Source: Sulfurimonas sp. (GTDB taxonomy: Bacteria; Campylobacterota; Campylobacteria; Campylobacterales; Sulfurimonadaceae). From it: a DNA stretch of 9,699 nt. The position numbers and the translations under genes are program-made. Below, piece after piece: positions 1 to 6,213 of the stretch. Location of the stretch: positions 18,499 through 28,197 of the forward strand of contig NVUO01000029.1 of the NCBI GenBank assembly GCA_002733155.1. The letters run 5' to 3'. Positions within the stretch are counted from its first letter, which is position 1; each line of letters starts with the position of its first letter. The notes beneath the pieces were generated by a model, which was given only the letters and a program-made list of their open reading frames with translations, ran no database searches and had not been told where the DNA came from.

Positions 1-449
1 CCAGCTTCAGTAAGAGAAGTTGCATCAGCTATAGCTATAGGTACATTTAAAACTCTAGCAATTGTCTGGGCCATTAATGTCTTACCTGAACCAGTTGGAC
101 CAATTAAAAGTACATTAGATTTTGCAATTTCTGTATCATCATCTATATCATCTGTTCTAAAGATACGTTTATAGTGGTTATACACAGCTACACTAATAAG
201 TTTTCTAGCTCTTTCTTGACCAATAACATAATCAGATAAAAAATTATTTAACTCTTTTGGTGTCATAAGTTTTGATACTGCATCAACTAGTTCTTCATTG
301 TCATTATTTGAATTTTGAAGTTCATCACCAAACATGATTTTATAAGCAGATACTACACAGTTTTTACAAATGTAAACACTATTTCCAGCTATTAGAGGAT
401 TTCCATCACTCTCCTTAGCATCACAAAAACTACAAGCTCTATGTATCAT
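1..449 (-). CDS. clpX: ATP-dependent Clp protease ATP-binding subunit ClpX, N-terminal part (partial)
   Basis: ClpX is the AAA+ unfoldase that recognises, unfolds and feeds substrates to ClpP in the cytosol. About 149 residues are present; the rest lies beyond the left edge. The N-terminal zinc-binding domain is clear: Cys6-x2-Cys9 and Cys28-x2-Cys31, starting MIHRACSFC. It is followed by the linker and LTPKEL-like region (here [18 protein letters not shown], about residues 82-99) and the Walker A loop GPTGSGKT at about residues 117-124 (positions 78-101). The ATG at 449-447 is chosen because it gives the family-typical N-terminus and has an AAGGGA ribosome binding site at 457-462. It is the last gene of a minus-strand train after fabZ and lpxA, the order also known in Campylobacter jejuni. 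A 133-bp structured gap separates it from lpxA, so it may have its own promoter. Confidence 0.97.
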   Translation of the reverse strand, partial: MIHRACSFCDAKESDGNPLIAGNSVYICKNCVVSAYKIMFGDELQNSNNDNEELVDAVSKLMTPKELNNFLSDYVIGQERARKLISVAVYNHYKRIFRTDDIDDDTEIAKSNVLLIGPTGSGKTLMAQTIARVLNVPIAIADATSLTEA

Positions 450-582
450 ATATTAGTCCCTTAATTTTATTTTATAAAATGAAGGAAAGCCTTCATCTAT
501 TATTAAGGTATCCGAAGTAATTCGGTTACCTGCGTTAACACTTGGTTTTCTTTGGCAGAAGGTCCACGACACTAGTGTCTTT
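450..582 (-). promoter_or_regulatory. Structured intergenic region between lpxA and clpX
   Basis: This gap holds several inverted repeats. A perfect 7-bp stem, ATGAAGG/CCTTCAT with loop AAAG (479-496), reads on the minus strand as a hairpin followed by TTTTAT, so it could be a weak terminator or attenuator ahead of clpX. A second inverted repeat, GGTATCCGAA/TTCGGTTACC with loop GTAA and one T-T mismatch, covers 507-530. A palindrome GACACTAGTGTC (568-579) is followed on the plus strand by TTTTTA. TATAAA read on the minus strand at 476-471 could be a -10 element for clpX. The function is inferred; the inverted repeats are seen directly. Confidence 0.5.
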
Positions 583-1374
583 TTATGCATCAGTTTTTTT
601 TCTTTCATAGGGAATTCCGCGTTTTGTTTTTAGTACAAAATTACATAAGTCATTTACATAATGGTTTGAATTAAGTTCTAATAGTTCATTTGCTGTATCT
701 TTTAGAGGTTTGCCAGACTCAAAAAGTTCTTTATAAGCAGACTTTAGAGCATTAATATCATCTCTGTCAAGATTACGTCTTAAACCAGTTAGGTTAAGAC
801 CACGTAAACTAGCACGATTACCTTCAGCCATACAAAATGGTGGTACATCTTGAGCAAGTGCAGAAGCTCCACCAACCATTGCATAGTTACCAATATGTAC
901 AAATTGATGAATTGGTGTCATTCCGCCTATTACAGCATAATCACCAACTTCAACATGTCCAGCTAAGGTAGCTGCATTTGCTAATATGCAGTGGTTACCT
1001 ATGATAACATCGTGCCCTAAATGTACATAAGCCATAAAAAGATTCTGATTACCAACTATAGTTTTTCCACCACCGCCTTTAGTCCCTGGATTAAAAAGTG
1101 TAAATTCTCTAATGGTGTTATTATCACCTATAATTAATTCAACATCTTCACCGTTGAATTTTAAATCTTGTGGGATTGAACCAATAACTGCATTGGAAAA
1201 AATATGATTGTTTTTTCCAATAGTTGTTTTCCCATATATGCAAGAGTTTTGATCTATTTTTGTTCCATCACCAATGATAGTTTGTGAAGAGATAAGGCAA
1301 TATGGGCCAATCTCTACATCTGTTCCAATAATTGCACCATCTTCAATGATAGCAAGTGGAGATATTTTACTCAA
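583..1374 (-). CDS. lpxA: Acyl-ACP--UDP-N-acetylglucosamine O-acyltransferase LpxA
   Basis: LpxA does the first step of lipid A synthesis: transfer of an (R)-3-hydroxyacyl chain from acyl carrier protein to UDP-GlcNAc in the cytosol. The 263-residue length matches the family (262 in E. coli). The protein is a run of hexapeptide repeats forming a left-handed beta-helix over about residues 1-180, then a helical C-terminal tail. IGSIPQDLK (about 64-72), the glycine-rich GTKGGGGKT (about 97-105), catalytic His121 in HLGHD, His140 in LAGH and His156 in HQF are all present. Gly169 aligns with E. coli Gly173, a position linked to acceptance of long hydroxyacyl chains; this alignment is by eye. The start is a TTG at 1374-1372, supported by an AAAGG site 7 bases upstream and by the family-like N-terminus [17 protein letters not shown]. 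It follows fabZ by 20 bases, so the two are probably co-transcribed. Confidence 0.96.
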   Translation of the reverse strand: MSKISPLAIIEDGAIIGTDVEIGPYCLISSQTIIGDGTKIDQNSCIYGKTTIGKNNHIFSNAVIGSIPQDLKFNGEDVELIIGDNNTIREFTLFNPGTKGGGGKTIVGNQNLFMAYVHLGHDVIIGNHCILANAATLAGHVEVGDYAVIGGMTPIHQFVHIGNYAMVGGASALAQDVPPFCMAEGNRASLRGLNLTGLRRNLDRDDINALKSAYKELFESGKPLKDTANELLELNSNHYVNDLCNFVLKTKRGIPYERKKTDA

Positions 1375-1381
1375 TATATTA

Positions 1382-1386
1382 CCTTT
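1382..1386 (-). promoter_or_regulatory. Ribosome binding site that supports the TTG start of lpxA
   Basis: On the minus strand AAAGG lies 7 bases before TTG at 1374. No in-frame ATG near this point gives the family-typical N-terminus, so this site decides the start. It lies in the short gap between fabZ and lpxA. Confidence 0.65.
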
Positions 1387-1394
1387 ATATAATT

Positions 1395-1844
1395 CTATTT
1401 GTCAACAATCATAGCTTTTAATTCAGCCTGTGATACTAATACATCATCAACATAAGCCTGTCCATCTAAAACCCAGATAGCACCCTTATTCTTAATAACA
1501 TTTATGCGATATTCTAGTCTGTCCCCTGGTTTTACAGGTGAACGAAACTTAGCCTTATCAATGCTCATAAAGTAAACTACCTTATTTGCTACTTCTTCTT
1601 CTGTCATATCTCCCATGCTTTTAAAAGCTAAAATACCACCAGCTTGAGCCATACCCTCAAGAATCATAACACCTGGATAGATTGGATGATCTGGAAAGTG
1701 ACCCTGAAAAACATTATCACCAATTGTCACATTTTTAAATCCAATTATAGATTCTTTAACAACAAGATCTGTAACACGGTCCAAAAGTAAAAATGGATAA
1801 CGATGAGGAATGATTTTTTGAATTTCTATAACATCCATAGTCAT
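1395..1844 (-). CDS. fabZ: 3-hydroxyacyl-[acyl-carrier-protein] dehydratase FabZ
   Basis: FabZ dehydrates (R)-3-hydroxyacyl-ACP to trans-2-enoyl-ACP in type II fatty-acid elongation, in the cytosol. At 149 residues it is a single hot-dog fold of normal length. The signature regions are [11 protein letters not shown] (about 14-24) and [20 protein letters not shown] (about 48-67). They carry the catalytic His49 and Glu63, equivalent to E. coli His54 and Glu68 by motif alignment. The first ATG (1844) has AAGG about 10 bases upstream; a second ATG two codons on (1838) is possible but spaced less well. It sits between queH (49-bp gap) and lpxA (20-bp gap). FabZ and LpxA draw on the same hydroxyacyl-ACP pool, which explains their pairing in many Gram-negative genomes. 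Confidence 0.97.
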   Translation of the reverse strand: MTMDVIEIQKIIPHRYPFLLLDRVTDLVVKESIIGFKNVTIGDNVFQGHFPDHPIYPGVMILEGMAQAGGILAFKSMGDMTEEEVANKVVYFMSIDKAKFRSPVKPGDRLEYRINVIKNKGAIWVLDGQAYVDDVLVSQAELKAMIVDK

Positions 1845-1849
1845 ATTTT

Positions 1850-1878
1850 AATAGCCTTATATAATAATTTTGGCTATT
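1850..1878 (-). promoter_or_regulatory. Inverted repeat overlapping the fabZ ribosome binding site
   Basis: On the minus strand AATAGCC (1878-1872) and GGCTATT (1856-1850) form a perfect 7-bp inverted repeat with a 15-base AT-rich loop. The 3' arm includes the GG of the AAGG ribosome binding site of fabZ (1858-1855). A hairpin here could lower fabZ translation, but the stem is modest and the role is inferred. Confidence 0.3.
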
Positions 1879-1893
1879 TTATCTAAAAGTTTA

Positions 1894-3072
1894 TTATAAT
1901 TCGATTAGTTTTTCTTTAGAATCTTCGTATGTTTTAGAATTAAGTTCAATATTTAGTTTAAAGTCAGGAATGTCTTGTAAAACTATAATTGGAGACAAGT
2001 CATAGTTTGCATTATTTAAAGCTAATCTAATAGATAATTCTTCATCAAAACTAGGGCTATTAAAAATCAATTCATTTATATTTTTATATTTGAAATTTCC
2101 TAAAGAATTAAAATATTCAAGACTTATAATTTTTATCTCTTCACGGTTAAAATAAAAAACATTATCTATAGTATATTCTATTCTTCCCTGAGCTTTTTTT
2201 CTAGCTAATGTTGAGTATGACAAGGCATATGCAGGGATAACTTCTTTTTTACCTTTTATAACTTTAAAGCTAAATTGTCTATAGTTTAAAAACTTTTGTT
2301 TGATGATTTTGTATTCTTTATTCTCATCTTCTAAAGAGTTTCTATACCTATACATCTCTAAACGTTCTTCAATAGAGGCTGGTAAAATTTGATTTGATAT
2401 TGGAGAGAACATCTCATCCATCAGTTTATCTTGGCTGTCTCTTTGCATACTTAGTCCATATATACAACCACAATAATCTTGACGGTACAGTTGTTCCTCT
2501 TTTGTTACACGGCTTTGGTCTTGAGAACCACCACCTGAGCGATAATCAACAGCAATAAATTCAACACCATGTTTTTTGTAAAATTCATCACCTACACGTT
2601 TTAGTTGCTCTTGAGACTTAAGTGGGCTTACAAGTAGGGTAGTTGTGATTTTATCTTCACCTAATTCTAATGCTTTTTTTGCACTCTCATTAAAACGTTT
2701 ATCAAAGCAAACTTCGCATCTTGAACCCTTCTCAGGCTCTTTTTCTAATCCACGAACTGCAATCATCCAAGCTTCAAAGTCATATGGACCTTCAATCAAA
2801 TCAATACCTAGTTTTTTACATGAGCGTTGTACATCAAGTAAACGAAGTTGGTATTCTGAATATGGGTGAATATTTGGATCATAAAAAAAACCTGTTAGTT
2901 TTTCCTCTGGGAACTCATCTTGTAGTTTTTTTAAAAAAAAGTGGCTGTCTACACTGCAGCAAATATGGACTAGGATAGGTTTTCCTTTTTGTTTAGATTC
3001 CAAATCAAGTTTGGAATGACGAATTATCAAGTTAAATGACAAAATGTCAAACTTGGAATGACAAAACGTCAA
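1894..3072 (-). CDS. queH: Epoxyqueuosine reductase QueH (long form), start uncertain
   Basis: QueH (formerly DUF208) is the cobalamin-independent iron-sulphur enzyme that reduces epoxyqueuosine to queuosine in the tRNA wobble base. Numbering from the TTG at 3072, the conserved region starts at about residue 32 with KPILVHICC (Cys38, Cys39). It continues with FYDPNIHPYSEY (about 63-74), RCEVC (Cys119, Cys122), and EEQLYRQDYCGC (about 192-203; Cys201, Cys203), the family's cysteine pattern. Residues after about 215 form a C-terminal extension longer than compact QueH proteins; I cannot assign it a fold. The first 31 codons (3072-2980) lie largely in a palindromic repeat array and are probably not native. 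No ATG exists in frame upstream of the conserved part. TTG codons at 3072, 3042, 3030 and 3003 are possible starts, none with a good ribosome binding site. It is 43 bases downstream of the isomerase gene stop and 49 upstream of fabZ. Confidence 0.9.
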   Translation of the reverse strand: MTFCHSKFDILSFNLIIRHSKLDLESKQKGKPILVHICCSVDSHFFLKKLQDEFPEEKLTGFFYDPNIHPYSEYQLRLLDVQRSCKKLGIDLIEGPYDFEAWMIAVRGLEKEPEKGSRCEVCFDKRFNESAKKALELGEDKITTTLLVSPLKSQEQLKRVGDEFYKKHGVEFIAVDYRSGGGSQDQSRVTKEEQLYRQDYCGCIYGLSMQRDSQDKLMDEMFSPISNQILPASIEERLEMYRYRNSLEDENKEYKIIKQKFLNYRQFSFKVIKGKKEVIPAYALSYSTLARKKAQGRIEYTIDNVFYFNREEIKIISLEYFNSLGNFKYKNINELIFNSPSFDEELSIRLALNNANYDLSPIIVLQDIPDFKLNIELNSKTYEDSKEKLIEL

Positions 3073-3115
3073 ACTTGGAATGACAAAACGTCATCCTGAA
3101 CTTGATTCAGGATCT
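2995..3115. repeat. Palindromic repeat array with a 22-bp tandem duplication
   Basis: Two related palindromes bracket the array: ATTCCAAA/TTTGGAAT (2997-3017) and ATCCTGAA/TTCAGGAT (3093-3113), each with 8-bp arms and a 5-base loop. Their 26-bp contexts (2995-3020 and 3090-3115) are divergent copies in opposite orientation of a gtcat-TCC..GAACTTGATTC..GGA-tct type element, a class of dispersed palindromes common in many bacterial genomes. Between them, GTCAAACTTGGAATGACAAAAC occurs twice in perfect tandem (3046-3067, 3068-3089), preceded by a degraded copy. The array occupies the gap between the isomerase gene and queH and encodes the first residues of the queH reading frame. Confidence 0.85.
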
Positions 3116-3619
3116 CTATTTAGATTCTAAGATTTCAATCTTATTTATTGCATCTTCACCAAGTATAGCATCTAAAACTGCAAAACTATCAGCATCATCT
3201 TCATCAATTGCACCAAAAATAGTATGTACACCATCTAAGTGTGGAGTAGCAACAAAAGTGATGAAAAATTGACTTCCACCAGTATTTGCTCCAGCATGAG
3301 CCATTGATAAAGTCCCTCTACGGTGAATAGAAGTATTTTGTTCAGTTTCACATTTAATAGCCCAGTCTGGTCCACCAGTTCCAGTTCCAGTTGGACAACC
3401 ACCTTGAGCCATAAATCCAGGTATTACACGGTGAAAAGTAAGGTTATCATAAAAACCACTTGTAGCTAGGTGTGCAAAGTTTGCTACAGTATTAGGAGCC
3501 TCGTTCGCAAATAATTTAATCAAAATATCACCCTTTGCAGTTGATACTTTTGCCCATTGAAGTTTACTTAACTCATCTTCACTTAAATCGTATTCTTTTA
3601 ATTGTGTCCTACCAAACAT
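3116..3619 (-). CDS. Cytosolic cyclophilin-type peptidyl-prolyl cis-trans isomerase
   Basis: This 167-residue protein is a single cyclophilin domain, which speeds the cis-trans isomerisation of peptide bonds before proline. FHRVIPGFMAQGG (62-74) supplies Arg64, Phe69, Met70 and Gln72; SQFFIT (116-121) supplies Phe119; HLDGVHTIFG (127-136) supplies His132. These match the catalytic residues of human cyclophilin A (Arg55, Phe60, Met61, Gln63, Phe113, His126). The human Trp121 is His127 here, which in bacterial cyclophilins usually goes with weak cyclosporin binding. There is no signal peptide, so a cytosolic location is expected. The ATG at 3619 has an AAAGGA site 6 bases upstream and a TATAAT box further up. 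It appears to be the first gene of the minus-strand train. Confidence 0.95.
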   Translation of the reverse strand: MFGRTQLKEYDLSEDELSKLQWAKVSTAKGDILIKLFANEAPNTVANFAHLATSGFYDNLTFHRVIPGFMAQGGCPTGTGTGGPDWAIKCETEQNTSIHRRGTLSMAHAGANTGGSQFFITFVATPHLDGVHTIFGAIDEDDADSFAVLDAILGEDAINKIEILESK

Positions 3620-3651
3620 AATTTTCCTTTTGTAATATTAAATATTTTGGA

Positions 3652-3657
3652 ATTATA
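3652..3657 (-). promoter_or_regulatory. Probable -10 box for the isomerase gene
   Basis: A perfect TATAAT is present on the minus strand, 32 bases before the ATG at 3619. That would give a leader of about 25 bases. No recognisable -35 hexamer lies at 16-18 bases upstream; weak or absent -35 elements are usual for the vegetative sigma factor of Campylobacterota. Confidence 0.5.
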
Positions 3658-3738
3658 GTGTAAGTTTAACAACCTTTATAAATAAAACAGCTAAGTTGGA
3701 CTAAGGTTTCAAAATATTTAATTTTATTATTAAAAGTT

Positions 3739-4455
3739 ATGAATATGTTGGATGATTTATTAAATAGATTAAAACTTTTTTTGATAGTAGCTTTTCTAAT
3801 AGGTACTGGTGTTTTTTATTATGTTTTAAAGAATTACCATAATAAAGAGTCATATGAATCTATACAAAAGCATATAATCCTCTTAGGATCTATACAAAAA
3901 TATGTAAGCAAATTTCAAAAACCAGTTATATATAAATTGATGAGTGAGCATAAACTTTCAGAAGATTTTTTTGATTCTGCAATCATGTCTTCAACTTTTA
4001 TAATTACCCATATCAATAAGATATTCAAGCATGCCTTATCTAATAATGAGTATAGGTTTGCAAGTGACAATTCAACAAATCCATTAAATAAGGCTAATGT
4101 TTTTGAATCTGAGATATTAAAAAAGTTTAATAATTCAAATATATCTTCATATTCACAAAGAATAAAGAGAAATGGAGAAGATACCAAATTTTTTGCCTTG
4201 CCATCAAGAAAAAATACCAAGGCTTGTTTAAAATGTTATGGTAATGCTAATGATGCCCCTAAGAATATGATTAAACTATACGGAGATAAAAATGGTTTTA
4301 AAGAAAAGCTAGGGCATATCAGTTCGATAAATGCAATATATGCAGTTATTGATGCTGATAATAATATGATTAAGTTTTTCCTAGTCATAGAGTTGTTGAT
4401 GTTAATTATATTTTTATTTATATATTTAAGTGTTAGATATCTTACCTTTCTGTAA
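3739..4455 (+). pseudogene. N-terminal fragment of a sensor histidine kinase with Tll0287-like (DUF3365) sensor domain
   Basis: This 238-residue open frame is the sensor half of a broken membrane histidine kinase. Transmembrane segment 1 is about residues 12-32. A sensor domain (about 35-210) follows, and transmembrane segment 2 is about 211-233. YRFASDNSTNPLNKA (105-119) and CLKCYGNANDAPKNMIKLYG (163-182) match the Tll0287-like/DUF3365 family. That family normally has a c-type haem motif CxxCH; here the fifth residue is Tyr167 (TAT at 4237-4239), one transition from His (CAT). The frame ends just after TM2, at a TAA, and the following sequence continues in other frames with kinase remnants up to 4950. 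The start ATG lacks a good ribosome binding site. It may still be translated as a membrane protein with no output domain, but decay is more likely. Confidence 0.75.
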
Positions 4456-4631
4456 CTATAGATAGTTTTAAATTTTTTTTTAAGACAGATTTATATTGTG
4501 TAGATACTGATATTAATATGTTAATAGATGAAGTAATTTTAATGATGGAATCAGAGCTTAGAAAAAATAGTATAAAAATAGAACGAAATTATATAGAGGC
4601 TATTAGGGCTAAAACAAAAAAAATGATTTAG
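4452..4631 (+). pseudogene. Histidine kinase remnant, second half of the dimerisation domain
   Basis: In the frame starting at 4452, shifted from the upstream frame, the sequence reads VTIDSFKFFFKTD, then DINMLIDEVILMMESELRKN, and stops at TAG 4629-4631. This matches the segment of Campylobacterota histidine kinases that lies between the H-box helix and the N-box (typically TIDDFRDFFKP, then a helix such as LIEEVLELI). The part that should come before it, with the phospho-acceptor His (HQWRQPL-type H-box) and at least 50 residues, is absent: only a few bases separate this fragment from the TM2 segment. A deletion has therefore joined the two pieces. Near 4611-4625 an A-run marks another frameshift, after which NDLVM continues in a third frame. 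Confidence 0.7.
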
Positions 4632-4950
4632 TTATGTTGTTTTAAATCTAATTAAAAACTCTATAGAGGCATATATGGACAAGGATATACCTGAAAAGAT
4701 TATACATATATCTACTAAACAAAATTCTAAAGAGGTAGTTATTGAAATAAAAGATACAGCTGGTGAAATAAAAAATAAAGATTTAGATAAAATTTTTGAA
4801 CCACATCTAACTGTTAAGCATAATAAAAATGCTACTGGATTTGGTTTATATATGTCGAAAATGATTCTAGAAGACAACCTAAGGGCTAAGTTAGTAGTTG
4901 ATGTGAAAAATAATATAACAGTATTTAGCATTATTATACCAAAAAAGTAG
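4630..4950 (+). pseudogene. Histidine kinase remnant, ATP-binding (HATPase) domain
   Basis: From 4630 the frame reads VLNLIKNSIEAYMD, the N-box of a GHKL ATPase domain. It continues as IEIKDTAGEIKNKDLDKIFE (G1-type box), FEPHLTVKH (F-box) and ATGFGLYMSKMILE (G2 box), ending at TAG 4948-4950. The order and spacing are those of a normal histidine kinase catalytic domain; the G1 box is imperfect (DTAGE where DNGGG is usual). The first available ATG (4675) lies after the N-box, so a protein starting there would lack the Mg-ATP binding Asn. The fragment is the 3' end of the kinase gene that begins at 3739, and is four bases from the receiver gene that follows. Confidence 0.75.
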
Positions 4951-4954
4951 GTAG

Positions 4955-5338
4955 ATGATGGATATTAATATATTTAAATTAAAAAAGTATGCAACTGTAT
5001 GTTCTGTTTTATATGTAGAGGATTATGAAATTATTCGTACACAAATTGCTGATTTTTTAGGACGATTTTTTTCTGATGTAGTCTTGGCAAATGATGGGAA
5101 AGAAGGATTAGCTAAATATAAAGAGAGAGCATTTGATGTCGTAATTACAGATATTAATATGCCAAATATAAATGGTATAGAGATGATTAAAGCAATAAAA
5201 GAAATAAATGAAAAACAAATTGTTATAGTAACATCTGCCAATTATGAAAGTGATTATCTTCTGAGTCTAATTAACTTAGAAATTACTCATTTTATACAAA
5301 AAACATTTAATAATAAAGAGTTTTTATATACACTATAA
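4955..5338 (+). CDS. Response regulator receiver domain, truncated from a longer protein
   Basis: This 127-residue frame is a complete CheY-like receiver domain. Acidic pocket residues Glu22 and Asp23 (YVED), the phospho-acceptor Asp66 in VVITDINMP (62-70), Ser94 in VTSAN, and Lys116 in FIQKT are all present; the usual KP after the last strand is KT here. It ends at TAA 5336-5338, but the same frame stays open and coding-like after that stop for about 65 codons. The receiver was therefore once the N-terminus of a receiver-PAS-GGDEF-like protein. It starts 4 bases after the kinase remnant, as expected for a cognate pair. As a lone receiver it could still accept phosphate, but its local kinase is broken, so it is probably a decaying gene. 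Confidence 0.75.
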   Translation: MMDINIFKLKKYATVCSVLYVEDYEIIRTQIADFLGRFFSDVVLANDGKEGLAKYKERAFDVVITDINMPNINGIEMIKAIKEINEKQIVIVTSANYESDYLLSLINLEITHFIQKTFNNKEFLYTL

Positions 5339-5536
5339 AAGATAGCTGAAGGCTTAAGTATATCTTATGAAGAACAAAAAATACAAGAAAAAATTTCATG
5401 TATATTAAAAAGATCAAAAAATATTGTAGAACAGATTAATTTAGGGATTATTGTTATAAAAAAGAATGAAATTATTATGGCAAATAAATCTTTTTTAGAT
5501 ATTTTTGGTTTTGAATCTTTTAACAATTTAATTTAA
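5339..5536 (+). pseudogene. Linker and PAS-domain remnant of the response regulator
   Basis: In the same frame as the receiver, read on past the TAA at 5336-5338, the sequence gives KIAEGLSISYEEQ, then NIVEQINLGIIVIKKNEIIM and ANKSFLDIFGFESFNNLI before TAA at 5534-5536. The order of linker helix, then strand-turn-strand with AN-x-F-LDIFG, is that of a PAS domain. Coding then resumes one frame over at about 5530-5539 with FNLKMPEFSILF. A single nonsense change plus one frameshift near an AT-run (5527-5539) would account for both breaks. Confidence 0.65.
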
Positions 5537-5538
5537 AA

Positions 5539-6213
5539 ATGCCAGAGTTTAGTATCTTATTTGAAAATTCAATTAATAGTATAAATGCTATATCTAACGG
5601 TGAATTGATAAAACAGTTAAAAAGCTTAGGGGAGGAGAAGCCTATGGTTAAAATTATGAAAGATGGTATTAGTTTTGAGTATCAGGTTAAATATAGCGAG
5701 ATAGAGAAAGATGATAGTTATATATTGAGCTTTAGTGATATTACAGCTATTCATGATTTTTCTTTTAAAGATAAGCATACACAACTTCCAATGAAAAATT
5801 CAATATTAGAAAAGATTGAATCTTATAAGAATAGGCTTAATACATTAAATATTATTATTGAGATAAAGAACTTAAATAATGTTGATAAATGGTATGGTAA
5901 TAAAGTGGCCATAAATATAGAGATTAAATTATCAGATATTGTAAAAAAAATTACAAATAATTATATGCAAAATTCATTTATTGACCATTTTGATTATAAT
6001 AAATTTATCATAATACCAGCAAATGATAATTTAAATACATTTTATGAAAAAATAGAAAACATAAGCCTGCCTTTTAGATATCTGCTTAAGGAATATAGTA
6101 AATCAGAGATAAAATTAAATTTATCTGTTAAGAGTAAGTTGGAATATTTAAGTATTGAAAATGATTTAGTAAATGTTGAAGTTGATTTAGAAAATATGTT
6201 TTCAATAATGTAG
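5539..6213 (+). pseudogene. C-terminal fragment of the response regulator: PAS end plus degenerate GGDEF-like domain
   Basis: The 224-residue frame begins inside the PAS region. It passes through SYILSFSDIT (about 66-75), the motif that often closes a PAS domain in Campylobacterota signalling proteins. It then reads DKHTQLPMKNSILEKIESYK (about 81-100), in the place of the DxLTGLxNR start of a GGDEF domain, and VDKWYGNKVAINIEIKL (about 117-133), in the place of INDxYGHxxGD. At the active-site position, where RxGGDEF is expected, it has DHFDYNKFIII, so diguanylate cyclase activity is not expected. The helix-strand order suggests a degenerate GGDEF-like fold that was probably inactive before the gene broke. 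Its ATG has no ribosome binding site. After its TAG (6211-6213), a shifted frame from 6201 stays open to TAA at 6258-6260 and may be a further remnant. Confidence 0.6.

Noticed and set aside
450..582. A tRNA or known riboswitch in the clpX spacer
   Set aside because: No T-loop GGTTCGA-type motif, acceptor pairing or recognisable aptamer core was found by eye.
568..585. Plus-strand terminator (GACACTAGTGTC then TTTTTA)
   Set aside because: No plus-strand gene is visible upstream within the window, so there is nothing for it to terminate; it may act as a structure on the minus strand instead.
3046..3089. Two tandem repeats that could be read as a tiny CRISPR array
   Set aside because: The 22-bp units abut with no spacer, and they belong to a palindromic intergenic repeat; there are no cas genes.
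4632..4931. Minus-strand 99-codon open frame opposite the kinase remnant
   Set aside because: The opposite strand carries clear N-, F- and G2-box motifs, and the minus frame is a low-complexity shadow.
3739..6213. Sequencing or assembly error as the sole cause of the broken frames
   Set aside because: The neighbouring genes, including the 1.9-kb acs with many A-runs, are intact, and the missing H-box segment cannot be explained by single-base errors; individual frameshifts could still be errors.
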